Assembly (NCBI RefSeq): GCF_002008365.1
Contig: NZ_MRDL01000033.1
Span: 1 to 35,973, forward strand
Source of the DNA: Rhizobium leguminosarum bv. viciae USDA 2370
GTDB taxonomy: Bacteria > Pseudomonadota > Alphaproteobacteria > Rhizobiales > Rhizobiaceae
DNA: 35,973 bases
Direction: 5' to 3'
Each line of letters starts with the position of its first letter. Within the stretch, counting starts at the first letter, position 1. Below are positions 14,548 through 22,019 of the stretch, piece by piece. The notes under the pieces were generated by a model. That model made no database searches, was not told where the DNA came from, and saw nothing but the letters and a program-made list of their open reading frames with translations. The position numbers and the translations under genes are program-made.

Positions 14548-15000
14548 CTATCGGCGCGGACCATCGGGGCGGGCATGGATCCCAGGCTCAGGGCTTGGGA
14601 CACCGTTCTCTGGCGATTGCACTGCAAGGTAGTTCAGAGGAACGAGGCGGCTATGCAGATCGGGGCCGTCGGGTTGCCCCGGATCATAGAAGATGCCGTT
14701 ATCGGCGTCATAGAGGATGAAGTGGTCTCCTTCGACATGGACGATCGCTACCCCGCAAACATCGCCCCAGCTCTCTGCCTTGCCTAATCCGCCGGTCTGC
14801 CAGCCCAACTCGGTCAGGACGCCGCGCAGTTCTGTCCACGTTGTGTAATGATTGGTCTGAGCGCCCCAATCGATCATGCCGGCAATCTGGTCGTAGGGTT
14901 TGCCCGTCAGCATCTGCAAGACGAAGACGCCGCAGCCATCATCCCTTGGACATTGCGTGACAAATTCAAAGCGAACCCTGTCGGCTGCGGGTTGTGTCAA
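14548..15000 (-). CDS. C39-like cysteine peptidase with repeat-derived C-terminus
   Basis: 150 residues. RVRFEFVTQCPRDDGCGVFV carries the candidate nucleophile Cys in DDGCGVF, and AIVHVEGDHFILYDADNG has a candidate catalytic His (DHF). This resembles papain-like/C39-type peptidases of phage or housekeeping type. It starts with TTG at 15000, preceded by GAGGA, with no better start nearby. The last 18 residues (GVPSPEPGIHARPDGPRR) are encoded by half a RIME-like repeat (14570-14604), so the original C-terminus has been replaced. It could be functional or decaying. It is transcribed toward the aldolase. Confidence 0.65.
   Translation of the reverse strand: MTQPAADRVRFEFVTQCPRDDGCGVFVLQMLTGKPYDQIAGMIDWGAQTNHYTTWTELRGVLTELGWQTGGLGKAESWGDVCGVAIVHVEGDHFILYDADNGIFYDPGQPDGPDLHSRLVPLNYLAVQSPENGVPSPEPGIHARPDGPRR
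14570..14604. repeat. Half RIME-like repeat inside a coding frame
   Basis: GGGCATGGATCCCAGGCTCA followed by GGGCTTGGGA matches the second hairpin half of the RIME-like copies. Here it forms the 3' end of the C39-like peptidase frame. Confidence 0.65.
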
Positions 15001-15018
15001 TGTTCAGTTCCTCAGCGC

Positions 15019-15064
15019 TTCACCAAGACGATGGCGGTCGACGACGTCCTGATCATCCTGGAAG
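15019..15064 (+). pseudogene. 46-base relic of a EutQ-like cupin gene
   Basis: It translates as FTKTMAVDDVLIILEA and aligns without gaps with 13251-13296 of the cupin gene (37 of 46 bases; LTETIEVDDVMIVLEG). Nothing cupin-like remains on either side. It lies between the C39-like peptidase start and the response regulator stop. Confidence 0.5.
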
Positions 15065-15079
15065 CTTGTCGAAAAACCC

Positions 15080-15472
15080 TTAACTTGCCAACTCAGTCGT
15101 GTTCCCGATCGACAGCAGATGAGCCATCGCATCGGTAATTGCGTGGTTGTCATAGGGTTTCGAGAAGGCCCTGCTTCCCGTGGGGAGATCGCTCTCTTTG
15201 AGGATGGCCGCGCCGGAGGCAACGATCAACCTGACAGGTGGCCACCGATCCCGGATGTAATGAGATAGCTTGATGCCGTCCATCGTGCCGGGCATCTGAA
15301 CATCGGTGAAAACCAGATCGATGTCGTTTCGCGACTCAAGGATGCGAATTGCTTCATCGGCATCGCACGCCTCAAGCGCTTCATAGCCCGCAGAGAGTAC
15401 CAGATCGACGGCACTCATCCGAATAATCGTGCTGTCTTCGACGACCAGGACGACCGCTTTGCCATATTTCAT
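15080..15472 (-). CDS. Single-domain response regulator (CheY-like receiver)
   Basis: 130 residues, one receiver domain. The acidic pair is E12/D13 (VLVVEDSTIIR), the phosphorylation site D57 (LVFTDVQMPG), S86 the switch residue (IVASGAA) and K105 the conserved lysine (AFSKPY). There is no output domain, so it acts through protein contacts or as a phosphate shuttle. It lies 74 bases downstream of, and in the same direction as, the HWE/HisKA_2-type kinase at 15547-16599, which is almost certainly its partner. Such pairs in rhizobia often feed general stress or cyclic signalling, but the target here cannot be read. Confidence 0.92.
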   Translation of the reverse strand: MKYGKAVVLVVEDSTIIRMSAVDLVLSAGYEALEACDADEAIRILESRNDIDLVFTDVQMPGTMDGIKLSHYIRDRWPPVRLIVASGAAILKESDLPTGSRAFSKPYDNHAITDAMAHLLSIGNTTELAS

Positions 15473-15546
15473 CGCTCACTCGGTCAATTTGGAGGTGTGA
15501 GCCTCGCAGGCTCCGATGGGATAGCGTTTCGCAAGCCATTCGGTTC

Positions 15547-16599
15547 CTAAGCGGCCGTAGAAATGTCGGTTCGCAAACCGGCGCTTTCCCGGTGGTTGAT
15601 TGTGACGGCGGCGCCGGGACCCGCATCGCTCAACTGAATGTCGCCATTCAGGCTCTTTGCGAGCGCCTCCACAATGCCAGTCCCCAGGCCCGCCTTTAGT
15701 GCTTCGCGACCAGCAGGCATGCCGATGCCGTTGTCGGTAACGGAGAGAGTCCAGTCCTTGCCGGATGAGTGATAGTCGATGACGATTGCGCCCGGTCGTT
15801 CATCGGGAAAGGCGTGCTTGAGGGCGTTGATGACAAGCTCGGTCACGACAAGCCCCAAGCGAACGGAAACATCCGCTTCCACGGCGCTGTCGTCGACCAT
15901 CACCTGAATCGAAAGCCTGTCGGGGTCGGCAATCATCGACGCGCCGAGGCTTTGGCAAAGCTGAGTGAAATAGTGACGGAGTTCAACCTTGCCGCCGTTG
16001 GACATGGAGAGTTGGCGTTGCAGGGCCGCGATCGACATGACCCGGTGATGGGCGTTGTGGAGATGCCCGCGCGCTTCCTCCGACTGGACCCGCCGGGCGC
16101 TCTGCATGAGAACGCTGGCAATGATCTGCAGGCTGTTGGCGACCCTGTGCTGGACCTCCTGCAGCAGGATGGCATTATCGCGAACGAGATCATCTTTCAG
16201 CCGAGCCTCGGCGCGCGCATCGGTCACGTCGGTGATGGCGAGCAGCAGGCGAATATGATCGATGTCACCGTCATCGAGCGTCCGTGCATTGACGACCAGG
16301 TGCCGTGTCTTCTGGTTCGACCGTTGAAAGTCGATTTCGTATGCCTCGATGGTGGCGCTGCCCGAGGCGGTGGCCGTCAGCAGTGACGCAAGCTGGGGCA
16401 TCGCCCATTCGCCGTTTCCAATTTCGCTGAGGCTTTGGCCGCAAACCGTCTTGGGGTCGATGTCGAAGGCCCGGCAGAAGGATGCGCTCGCCGCGATGAC
16501 CTTCTGGTCGTCGGATAGGTACAGCAACGGCTCATTGGACGATACCACCACAGCAAGCGTGCTCGCCGCTTCGAAACGCACTGTGGGTGTCTTTTGCAT
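15547..16599 (-). CDS. Sensor histidine kinase, HisKA_2/HWE type, with PAS domain
   Basis: 350 residues. A PAS-like sensor domain occupies about 10-125 (LLYLSDDQKVIAASASFCRA). The dimerisation/phosphoacceptor helix is of HisKA_2 type (LLQEVQHRVANSLQIIASVL, phospho-His 151). The ATPase domain has the N box TELVINALKHAF (N258) and TDNGIGMP. There is no membrane segment, so it senses in the cytoplasm. ATG 16599 is preferred over 16698, whose extra residues lie outside the PAS domain; neither has a strong ribosome site. It is followed by its likely receiver gene. Related kinases regulate light, general stress or chemotaxis-like responses; the signal here is unknown. Confidence 0.9.
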   Translation of the reverse strand: MQKTPTVRFEAASTLAVVVSSNEPLLYLSDDQKVIAASASFCRAFDIDPKTVCGQSLSEIGNGEWAMPQLASLLTATASGSATIEAYEIDFQRSNQKTRHLVVNARTLDDGDIDHIRLLLAITDVTDARAEARLKDDLVRDNAILLQEVQHRVANSLQIIASVLMQSARRVQSEEARGHLHNAHHRVMSIAALQRQLSMSNGGKVELRHYFTQLCQSLGASMIADPDRLSIQVMVDDSAVEADVSVRLGLVVTELVINALKHAFPDERPGAIVIDYHSSGKDWTLSVTDNGIGMPAGREALKAGLGTGIVEALAKSLNGDIQLSDAGPGAAVTINHRESAGLRTDISTAA

Positions 16600-16770
16600 G
16601 GAGAGGCCCTCAAGGGCCGGAGACTCACGAAGCAAGTCATCACTCGGCAACAATACCAACCGGCCGGAAGGCTCAGCTGGACAAAAAGACTTTAACACGC
16701 GTGACGCGCAATCGCTTCATGCTAAATATCGCGGGCTGCATACTGTGCGATGCGCAGATTTCTGAGAGCG

Positions 16771-17667
16771 TCAGAATATCTGTGGCGAGCGCAGCACCAG
16801 AAAATCGATGAAGGTGCGGACTTTGGCGGAAAGGTATTTCCGGCTCGGGTAGACGGCATGCAGCGTATTGCTGATGCCGAGCGCCCCGGCAAGCACCACC
16901 TCCAGCCGGCCTGCTTTCAGATCCTCCTCCACCAGCCATTCCGGCAGGAAGACCAGCCCCATTCCTCGCAAAGCCGCCAGGTGCAGAAGCGTCTCGTTGG
17001 CACTCAGCAGCACATTGCGGAAGGTGACCTTGCGCCGGTCGTTTTGGCGGCCCAACAGCAGGCTTTCGCTGACATTGATCCCATTATAGCGAAGCAGCGC
17101 ATGGCCGTTCAGCTCGGCGATGCTCTGGGGTCGCCCGGCGCGCTTGAGATAGTCCGGCGATGCCATCAGGCGGAATTCTATCTTCGCCAATGGGCGCGCA
17201 ACCAGACCCGGATCGAGCCGCTCGGACGACATTGCCCGCAGCGCAAGGTCAAAGCCTTCCTCGACCAGATTGGCGATCCGGCCGCTGAGATCCATATCCA
17301 GGCTGACATCGGGATAACGCTGGTTGTATTCGGCCAGAATATTGACAAAGCCTGAACTGGCCGCCCACACGGGAGCACTGAATTTGAGCGTTCCGCGCGG
17401 CGCGACCGTGACATTGCCGATCGACGCTTCCACTTCGTCGAGCCCTTCGAGCATCTGCCTGGTCTGGTTGAAATAAAGCGCGCCGGCTTCGGTAAGGGTG
17501 ACACTCCGGCTGGTCCGGTTCAAGAGCCGGCTTCCCAGGCGCGTCTCCAGATGCATCACGTGTTTGCTCACCATCGCCGGCGACAGATTCAAACGGCCTG
17601 CTGCCGCGGTGAAGCTCTTCAGCTCCGCGACCAAGCAAAATACCCGCAGGCTCATCATCGTGTCCAT
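16771..17667 (-). CDS. LysR-family transcriptional regulator
   Basis: 298 residues. The N-terminal winged helix-turn-helix (about 1-60) reads FCLVAELKSFTAAAGRLNLS and VSKHVMHLETRLGSRLLNRT. The LysR substrate domain (about 90-295) follows, with FVNILAEYNQRYPDVSLD and LAALRGMGLVFLPEWLV. It is CrgA/DhcR-like, a group that commonly controls adjacent redox genes. ATG 17667 (MDTMMSLRVF) is preferred over the upstream frame to 17808. It is divergent from the dioxygenase-glutaredoxin-DoxX-quinone reductase operon, which it probably activates or represses in response to a quinone or electrophile (inference). Confidence 0.92.
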   Translation of the reverse strand: MDTMMSLRVFCLVAELKSFTAAAGRLNLSPAMVSKHVMHLETRLGSRLLNRTSRSVTLTEAGALYFNQTRQMLEGLDEVEASIGNVTVAPRGTLKFSAPVWAASSGFVNILAEYNQRYPDVSLDMDLSGRIANLVEEGFDLALRAMSSERLDPGLVARPLAKIEFRLMASPDYLKRAGRPQSIAELNGHALLRYNGINVSESLLLGRQNDRRKVTFRNVLLSANETLLHLAALRGMGLVFLPEWLVEEDLKAGRLEVVLAGALGISNTLHAVYPSRKYLSAKVRTFIDFLVLRSPQIF

Positions 17668-17707
17668 GATCATCAACTTAGAGGAAATGATGCATGTTGG
17701 CAAAGCC

Positions 17708-17719
17708 GATTGATCAATC
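17708..17719. promoter_or_regulatory. Candidate LysR-type binding site
   Basis: GATTGATCAATC is a perfect 12-bp palindrome with the T-N-A dyad character of LysR sites. It lies between the divergent LysR and dioxygenase starts, about 40 and 66 bases away. Binding is inferred. Confidence 0.45.
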
Positions 17720-17785
17720 CAGGGAAAACCAAGACAGTCGCTGACAAGGCCAGCCGCAGCGGCGGTGCCGAAAAGGAATGGCGAG

Positions 17786-18634
17786 GTGAAGACATCAAGA
17801 CTGCCCACCTATTTCCTCAGCCATGGCGGCGGCCCCTGGCCCTATATGACCGGTGGCTTTCGCAGCAATTTCGACAAGCTCGAGCAATCCCTGATCGAGA
17901 TGCGGGCCGAGCTTCAAGATCTGCCCAAGGCGGTGCTGGTCGTTTCGGGCCACTGGGAGGAGAGGGGCTTTGCCGTCTCTTCGGGCAGCAACCCGGGCAT
18001 GGTCTACGACTACAACGGCTTCCCCGACTATCTCTATCAGATCAAGTATGGCGCGCCGGGCTCCCCCGAGCTGGCGCGTCACGTGCAGGATCTGCTGCAT
18101 TCCGCCGGCATCGACGCCAGGCCGGACCCCACCCGCGGCTTCGATCACGGCACGTTCAGCCTCATGAAGCCGCTCTATCCCAACGAAGACATCCCTGTGG
18201 TCCAGCTCTCGCTGGATGCCGGTTACGATCCGGCGCTGCATCTCAAGGTCGGCCGGGCGCTCGCGCCGCTGCGCGAAGAGGGCGTGCTGATCATCGGCAG
18301 CGGCCTCAGCTACCACAACCTGTCGGCCATACAGGGCACGGCCGGACATGGCCCCTCCCGTCAGTTTGACGCCTGGCTGCAGGAGACGCTGATCCGGTCG
18401 CCATCCGAAACGCGCACCGAGCGGCTTGTCGAATGGGAGAAGGCGCCCGCCGCCCGCGCGGCGCATCCGCGTGAAGACCACCTGATCCCCCTGATGGTGG
18501 CGGTGGGTGCGGCCGAGGACGAACCGGGCGCCGTCACCTATCACCAGAAAGACTTCGCCGGTGGCCTGACCGCATCGAGCTTCCGCTTCGGCGATGTCCC
18601 CTCTGCCCCTCAATCAAAAGGAGATGCGCAATGA
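17786..18634 (+). CDS. DODA-type (LigB-like) extradiol ring-cleavage dioxygenase
   Basis: 282 residues. The metal and acid-base histidines of the class III extradiol family are all present: H13 (FLSHGGGPWPYM), H56 (VVSGHWEERGF), H121 (GFDHGTFSLM) and the C-terminal pair H227/H232 (AHPREDHLIPLMV). The enzyme should open catechol-type rings with O2 using Fe(II) or Zn-site chemistry, as in 4,5-DOPA dioxygenase and YgiD. GTG 17786 is preferred over GTG 17765 because AAAAGGAA lies seven bases before it. It is the first gene of an operon whose next gene overlaps its stop (ATGA). Divergent LysR control is likely. The natural substrate is unknown. Confidence 0.9.
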   Translation: MKTSRLPTYFLSHGGGPWPYMTGGFRSNFDKLEQSLIEMRAELQDLPKAVLVVSGHWEERGFAVSSGSNPGMVYDYNGFPDYLYQIKYGAPGSPELARHVQDLLHSAGIDARPDPTRGFDHGTFSLMKPLYPNEDIPVVQLSLDAGYDPALHLKVGRALAPLREEGVLIIGSGLSYHNLSAIQGTAGHGPSRQFDAWLQETLIRSPSETRTERLVEWEKAPAARAAHPREDHLIPLMVAVGAAEDEPGAVTYHQKDFAGGLTASSFRFGDVPSAPQSKGDAQ

Positions 18635-19011
18635 CCAGCGCAACGTTCAAACCGATCGTCTATCTCAAGGAAAACTGCCCCTTCTGCCTCAAGGTTCGTC
18701 TGTTCCTTCTGGAATCGGGACTGGCCTCGGACGTTGAAACCCGCGACTTCGTTCCCGACAGCGAGCAGGAGGCGAAGATCCGCGCCGAGCTTCAGCCGCA
18801 TCTCGACAAGGTGAGCTTTCCCTCCGCGCAGCTTGAGCCCGGCCGATACGTCACGGAATCCGATGACATCGTTGCGTTCTTTGCAGCCAAGGCAGGCCGC
18901 GATCCGGCCGGCATGACGGTCTACCGCAACTATGTCGACGGCGTCTTCGCCATGTCGATGAAGCTCTGGAAAGAAAACCAAGAACTGAAGAAAGCGGCAT
19001 CCGCCGCCTGA
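18631..19011 (+). CDS. Glutaredoxin/GST N-terminal-like thiol protein
   Basis: 126 residues with a thioredoxin-fold N-terminal half: VYLKENCPFCLKVRLFLLES carries a CPFC redox motif (Cys15 and Cys18). A GST-like second part follows (RYVTESDDIVAFFAAKAG, then an amphipathic helix ending in Lys/Glu). It overlaps the dioxygenase stop by four bases, so expression is coupled. It may reduce or conjugate the quinone-like products handled by its neighbours, using glutathione (inference). The reading frame and fold are sound; the activity is not tested by anything in the sequence. Confidence 0.88.
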   Translation: MTSATFKPIVYLKENCPFCLKVRLFLLESGLASDVETRDFVPDSEQEAKIRAELQPHLDKVSFPSAQLEPGRYVTESDDIVAFFAAKAGRDPAGMTVYRNYVDGVFAMSMKLWKENQELKKAASAA

Positions 19012-19040
19012 TCTCCCATAACCAACATTGGAAACTCTCG

Positions 19041-19439
19041 ATGACCGATATCAGCAAATGGACGCCATACGTCCTCGCAATCCTGCGCATCATCACCGCG
19101 CTTCTCTTCCTCGAACACGCGACCATGAAATTCCTGCAATTTCCGGGTCCGATTCAGGGCGTGCCCTATCCGCTTCCGACGATCATGATCATCGCCGGCG
19201 CCATCGAGGTGATCACCTCGGCTCTGATGCTCGTCGGCTTTCAAACGCGCATCGCCGCTTTCATCGCCTCGGGCGAAATGGCGGCCGCCTATTTCATGGG
19301 CCACATGCCCTATGGCTTCTGGCCGGCGCTGAACATGGGCGAAGTCGCCATCCTGTTCTGCTTCATCTTCCTCTACCTCGCCTTTGCCGGTGGTGGCGCA
19401 TGGACGCTGGACACCGCGCGTCGTCCGGCCACGGCTTAA
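19041..19439 (+). CDS. DoxX-family membrane protein
   Basis: 132 residues, four membrane helices (about 8-28, 46-66, 71-91 and 100-120). The family start is ILRIITALLFLEHATMKFLQ, and GAIEVITSALMLVGFQTRIAA follows. DoxX proteins are inner-membrane components linked to quinone-dependent sulfur oxidation and to oxidative-stress complexes. It lies 29 bases after the glutaredoxin-like gene and 82 bases before the quinone oxidoreductase, all on the same strand. A membrane partner for soluble redox enzymes is the natural reading, but this is inference. Confidence 0.92.
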   Translation: MTDISKWTPYVLAILRIITALLFLEHATMKFLQFPGPIQGVPYPLPTIMIIAGAIEVITSALMLVGFQTRIAAFIASGEMAAAYFMGHMPYGFWPALNMGEVAILFCFIFLYLAFAGGGAWTLDTARRPATA

Positions 19440-19521
19440 CGGCGGGAACCGGCCGAGACCAGGCTGCCAGCCGGCAGCCTGGTCTCACGCCCAAACGCGA
19501 CGACAAAATCTGGAGACCACA

Positions 19522-20424
19522 ATGAAAGCGGCCCTTCTCAAATCCTACGGCGATGTCGATCAATTCGAAATCGGCGATATCCCGACGCCGACGCCCGGAC
19601 CGGGCGAAATCCTGATCAAGATCGAGGCATCCGCCGTCAATCCTTTCGATCTCATTCTCCGCCAGGGCTTCATGGCCAAGTTCATCCCGCTTCCGCTGCC
19701 GGCCGTGCTCGGGGGCGACGCAGCCGGCACCATCTCGGCACTCGGCGACGGCGTCACCGGTTTTGCGGTCGGTGATCGGGTCGTCGCCGATTTCGCGGCA
19801 AACGGCAAAGGCGCCCATGCCGAATATGGTGTGCTTCCCGCCACATCCGTCGCCAAGCTGCCGGCTGGCCTGAGCTTCGAAGCGGGTGCGTCGCTGGTCA
19901 AGGCCGGGCTGACCGGGCGCCAGGCCGTCGAGGCGCTTGATGTCAAGGCTGGCGACCGGGTTCTGGTCTCCGGCGGCCTCGGCACCGTCGGCCGTTCCGC
20001 CATCCAATATCTCAAGCAGATCGGCGCCCAGCCGGTGGCCGGCGTCCGTCCCGAGCGGCTGAGCGAAGGTCAGGCCCTGGCCGGCGAAGCGCTTGACATC
20101 ACGCTCCCCGTCGCAAGCCCGAGCTTTGCCTATGGGATCAGTGCCGCCGGGCCGGTGGCCGGCAATCTCATCGGCCATATCAGTGATGGCGGCACGGTCG
20201 CCAGCATCGTTCCGGTGCCGGAAGGCGCCAATGCCGGAGACCGCGTCACCATCCATGAACTCTTCCACCGCACCGACGCGGCGACGCTCGACGCCGTGCT
20301 GGATGCTGCCGTGCGCGGCCTCCTGGTCATCCCGATTTCCCATACCTTCACTCTGGAGGAAATCGGTGCGGCGCAGAATGCGGTTGCGGCGGGCGCCCCG
20401 GGCAAGGTCGTGCTCAAGCATTGA
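19522..20424 (+). CDS. Zinc-independent quinone oxidoreductase (MDR/QOR family)
   Basis: 300 residues. The GroES-like N-terminal domain has GEILIKIEASAVNPFDLILR and PAVLGGDAAGTI. The NADPH-binding Rossmann domain has GDRVLVSGGLGTVGRSAIQY, and the end reads EEIGAAQNAVAAGAPGKVVL. Catalytic zinc ligands are absent, as in NADPH:quinone reductases. ATG 19522 is chosen because TGGAGA precedes it and MKAALLKSYG is the usual family start. It is the last gene of the LysR-linked operon. It presumably reduces quinones or enones that arise with the dioxygenase step. Confidence 0.92.
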   Translation: MKAALLKSYGDVDQFEIGDIPTPTPGPGEILIKIEASAVNPFDLILRQGFMAKFIPLPLPAVLGGDAAGTISALGDGVTGFAVGDRVVADFAANGKGAHAEYGVLPATSVAKLPAGLSFEAGASLVKAGLTGRQAVEALDVKAGDRVLVSGGLGTVGRSAIQYLKQIGAQPVAGVRPERLSEGQALAGEALDITLPVASPSFAYGISAAGPVAGNLIGHISDGGTVASIVPVPEGANAGDRVTIHELFHRTDAATLDAVLDAAVRGLLVIPISHTFTLEEIGAAQNAVAAGAPGKVVLKH

Positions 20425-20520
20425 GGGTTCAAGACACGGCCGGAGCGTGGTGCAGATCTCTTGATCATGCCCCATTCTCTGGCGGTTGCCCGAAAGGTCG
20501 CTCACAGCAAAACATCCGTC

Positions 20521-20554
20521 TTGACACTCTTCGTTATCAGAACATAATAAGAAC
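20521..20554 (+). promoter_or_regulatory. LexA (SOS) box and promoter of the second SOS operon
   Basis: GAAC (20540-20543), seven bases, GAAC (20551-20554), with TTGACA (20521-20526), 16 bp and CATAAT (20543-20548). The box overlaps the -10. The extended site CAGAACATAATAAGAACATC differs at one of 20 positions from the SRAP-operon box. Confidence 0.85.
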
Positions 20555-20602
20555 ATCGGCGCGGCGGCCGCCATCTGAAAACCGAAGATATGGAGAGCGG
20601 AT

Positions 20603-21001
20603 ATGCGTGAGCAGCCGATCGGCGAAGCCGTGGAAGATGATGCGTGGCCTGCAAGTGATGTAATGTGGCCGCCGGAGAAGGAGATTGAGGTCTCCGAGGC
20701 GCATGCAAGCCTGGTCAAGGCTGTGGCGGGGAGCCGCGGCGTGAGATTTTTCACCGCCTTCATCATCGACATCCCCAGCGATACCTATCTTGGCGATGTC
20801 CAGATGGCGATCGACGAGGCTGCCGGCGAGGCCTGCGGCATCCTGCTGACGAAACATGTCACCGGCCGCGACGCCACAACCGACGAGCCGGTTCTGACCG
20901 AGGAAGCCACGCGACCGTTCAAGTTTCCCTGCAGCGAGGGCGTCGCGAAAGCGATAGCGAGCTTCTGCGGCAAACTCAAAATGGCGGGCATCTTCTCTTG
21001 A
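20603..21001 (+). CDS. Uncharacterised SOS-controlled protein
   Basis: 132 residues, soluble and acidic, of no family I recognise. The N-terminal 30 residues are Asp/Glu/Trp-rich (EDDAWPASDVMWPPEKE). The core alternates beta and alpha: VRFFTAFIIDIPSDTYLGDV, AIDEAAGEACGILLTKHV, and SEGVAKAIASFCGKLKMAGI. It lies 48 bases after a LexA box overlapping its promoter, with GGAGAGCGG before the ATG. Its TGA overlaps the TTG start of the next gene. The position argues for a DNA-damage role. Nothing in the residues identifies a catalytic site. Confidence 0.75.
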   Translation: MREQPIGEAVEDDAWPASDVMWPPEKEIEVSEAHASLVKAVAGSRGVRFFTAFIIDIPSDTYLGDVQMAIDEAAGEACGILLTKHVTGRDATTDEPVLTEEATRPFKFPCSEGVAKAIASFCGKLKMAGIFS

Positions 21002-21207
21002 GCGCCGCCGTGGAAGCCGAAACATCGTCGCGGCCGGTCGAAAATGAGCTTGCCGAGGTGGTCGCCTATCACAATGGCGATATGCGGGCCGCAATAGGCA
21101 CGCTGCTGGAGGACGTCCGACATTTGCGCCGGCAGTTGATATTGGCAGAAGGCGCCATGGGCGGCGGCATGACCCGCGGCTGGCGGCCGAGCTACGATCG
21201 GGACTAA
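20998..21207 (+). CDS. Small uncharacterised protein, second gene of SOS operon 2
   Basis: 69 residues beginning with TTG at 20998, overlapping the previous stop by four bases (TTGA). It is mostly helical (NELAEVVAYHNGDMRAAIGT, then LEDVRHLRRQLILAEGAMGG), with a Gly/Arg/Trp tail (MTRGWRPSYDRD). The long amphipathic helix suggests a protein-interaction partner, perhaps of the upstream product. No family is recognised. The start codon is weak, but the coupled overlap and the codon pattern favour a real gene. Confidence 0.65.
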   Translation: MSAAVEAETSSRPVENELAEVVAYHNGDMRAAIGTLLEDVRHLRRQLILAEGAMGGGMTRGWRPSYDRD

Positions 21208-21330
21208 AATGCCCGAAATGGGGCTGGACGCTCAGCCGACGGCTGCCCACCTATGGCAGGTCGGCATCGAGGATCTTGGATCCGGCGATGGGAACTGCGG
21301 CGGGACGCGGCCGCTGACCGCGGCATTTCC

Positions 21331-21906
21331 TCATTCGGCTTTTGCCGGTGCCGGAGCAGGTCGGTCGGCTCCGTCATCGATCCAGGCCAGCGTCTCCGTC
21401 AATATTTCCTTCGACAGGGCGGGATCGACTATGACGCGAGCGAGGATCGTTGCCCCGACCATCGCCGACCAGTGGGCGATTGCCCGGCATCGGCGGTCGG
21501 CGTCCGGCCCTTCGTCCTTCTCGCTCATCCAGTCGATCTGCGCCCGCACACCCTCCGTCACCGCCGCACGGGCCTCAGGCGTCTGGCGCAGCGTGTCCGC
21601 GGCAAGTCCGGAAATCGGGCAGCCACCGGCCCTGTTGTCGCGATGGCGCGGCGACAGGTACTCTTCCATATAGGCGCCAAGCGGGAGTGACGGGCCATTG
21701 CGCTGGCCAAGCGCATGCGCGAGCGCCTGGACGATCAGGTCGTCCTTCGAGCTGAAATGACCGTAGAAGCTGCCATGCGTCAGGCCCGCGGCCTTCATCA
21801 CCTCGGCAACGCCGACGGCCTCGAATCCTTTCTCCCGAAACAGCCGGCTTGCGACTTCCAGGATCCTTTGGCGGTTTTCGGCCATCTGCTCACGGCTGAT
21901 TTTCAT
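21331..21906 (-). CDS. TetR/AcrR-family transcriptional regulator
   Basis: 191 residues. The helix-turn-helix spans about 10-55 (EKGFEAVGVAEVMKAAGLTH, GSFYGHFSSKDDLIVQAL). The C-terminal domain (about 80-180) is of the TetR_C_39-like kind, with GGCPISGLAADTLRQTPEAR. It carries one Cys near residue 95, a trait of regulators that sense electrophiles. It is divergent from the SDR and OYE genes with 113 bp between, holding a repeated operator-like motif. It probably represses itself and those two genes until an enone or similar compound binds (inference). Confidence 0.9.
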   Translation of the reverse strand: MKISREQMAENRQRILEVASRLFREKGFEAVGVAEVMKAAGLTHGSFYGHFSSKDDLIVQALAHALGQRNGPSLPLGAYMEEYLSPRHRDNRAGGCPISGLAADTLRQTPEARAAVTEGVRAQIDWMSEKDEGPDADRRCRAIAHWSAMVGATILARVIVDPALSKEILTETLAWIDDGADRPAPAPAKAE

Positions 21907-21942
21907 GTTGAGATTTCTCCCTCTCTGCCATTGACTTTTTTA

Positions 21943-21983
21943 TGATAGCCATCACTTTAAACCCGTAATTAGGATCGCCATCA
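21943..21983. promoter_or_regulatory. Repeated TetR operator motif before the SDR/OYE genes
   Basis: TGATAGCCATCA (21943-21954) and GGATCGCCATCA (21972-21983) match at 10 of 12 positions. Each has inverted ends (GAT with ATC). They are 29 bp apart in the gap between the divergent TetR and SDR genes. Confidence 0.55.
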
Positions 21984-22019
21984 TAATTATATAACGCTCA
22001 TTCGAAAGAGAACAAGACA

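Noticed and set aside
19363..20772. 469-codon open frame on the minus strand
   Set aside because: It is antisense to the quinone oxidoreductase and runs through the LexA promoter region; composition is shadow-like.
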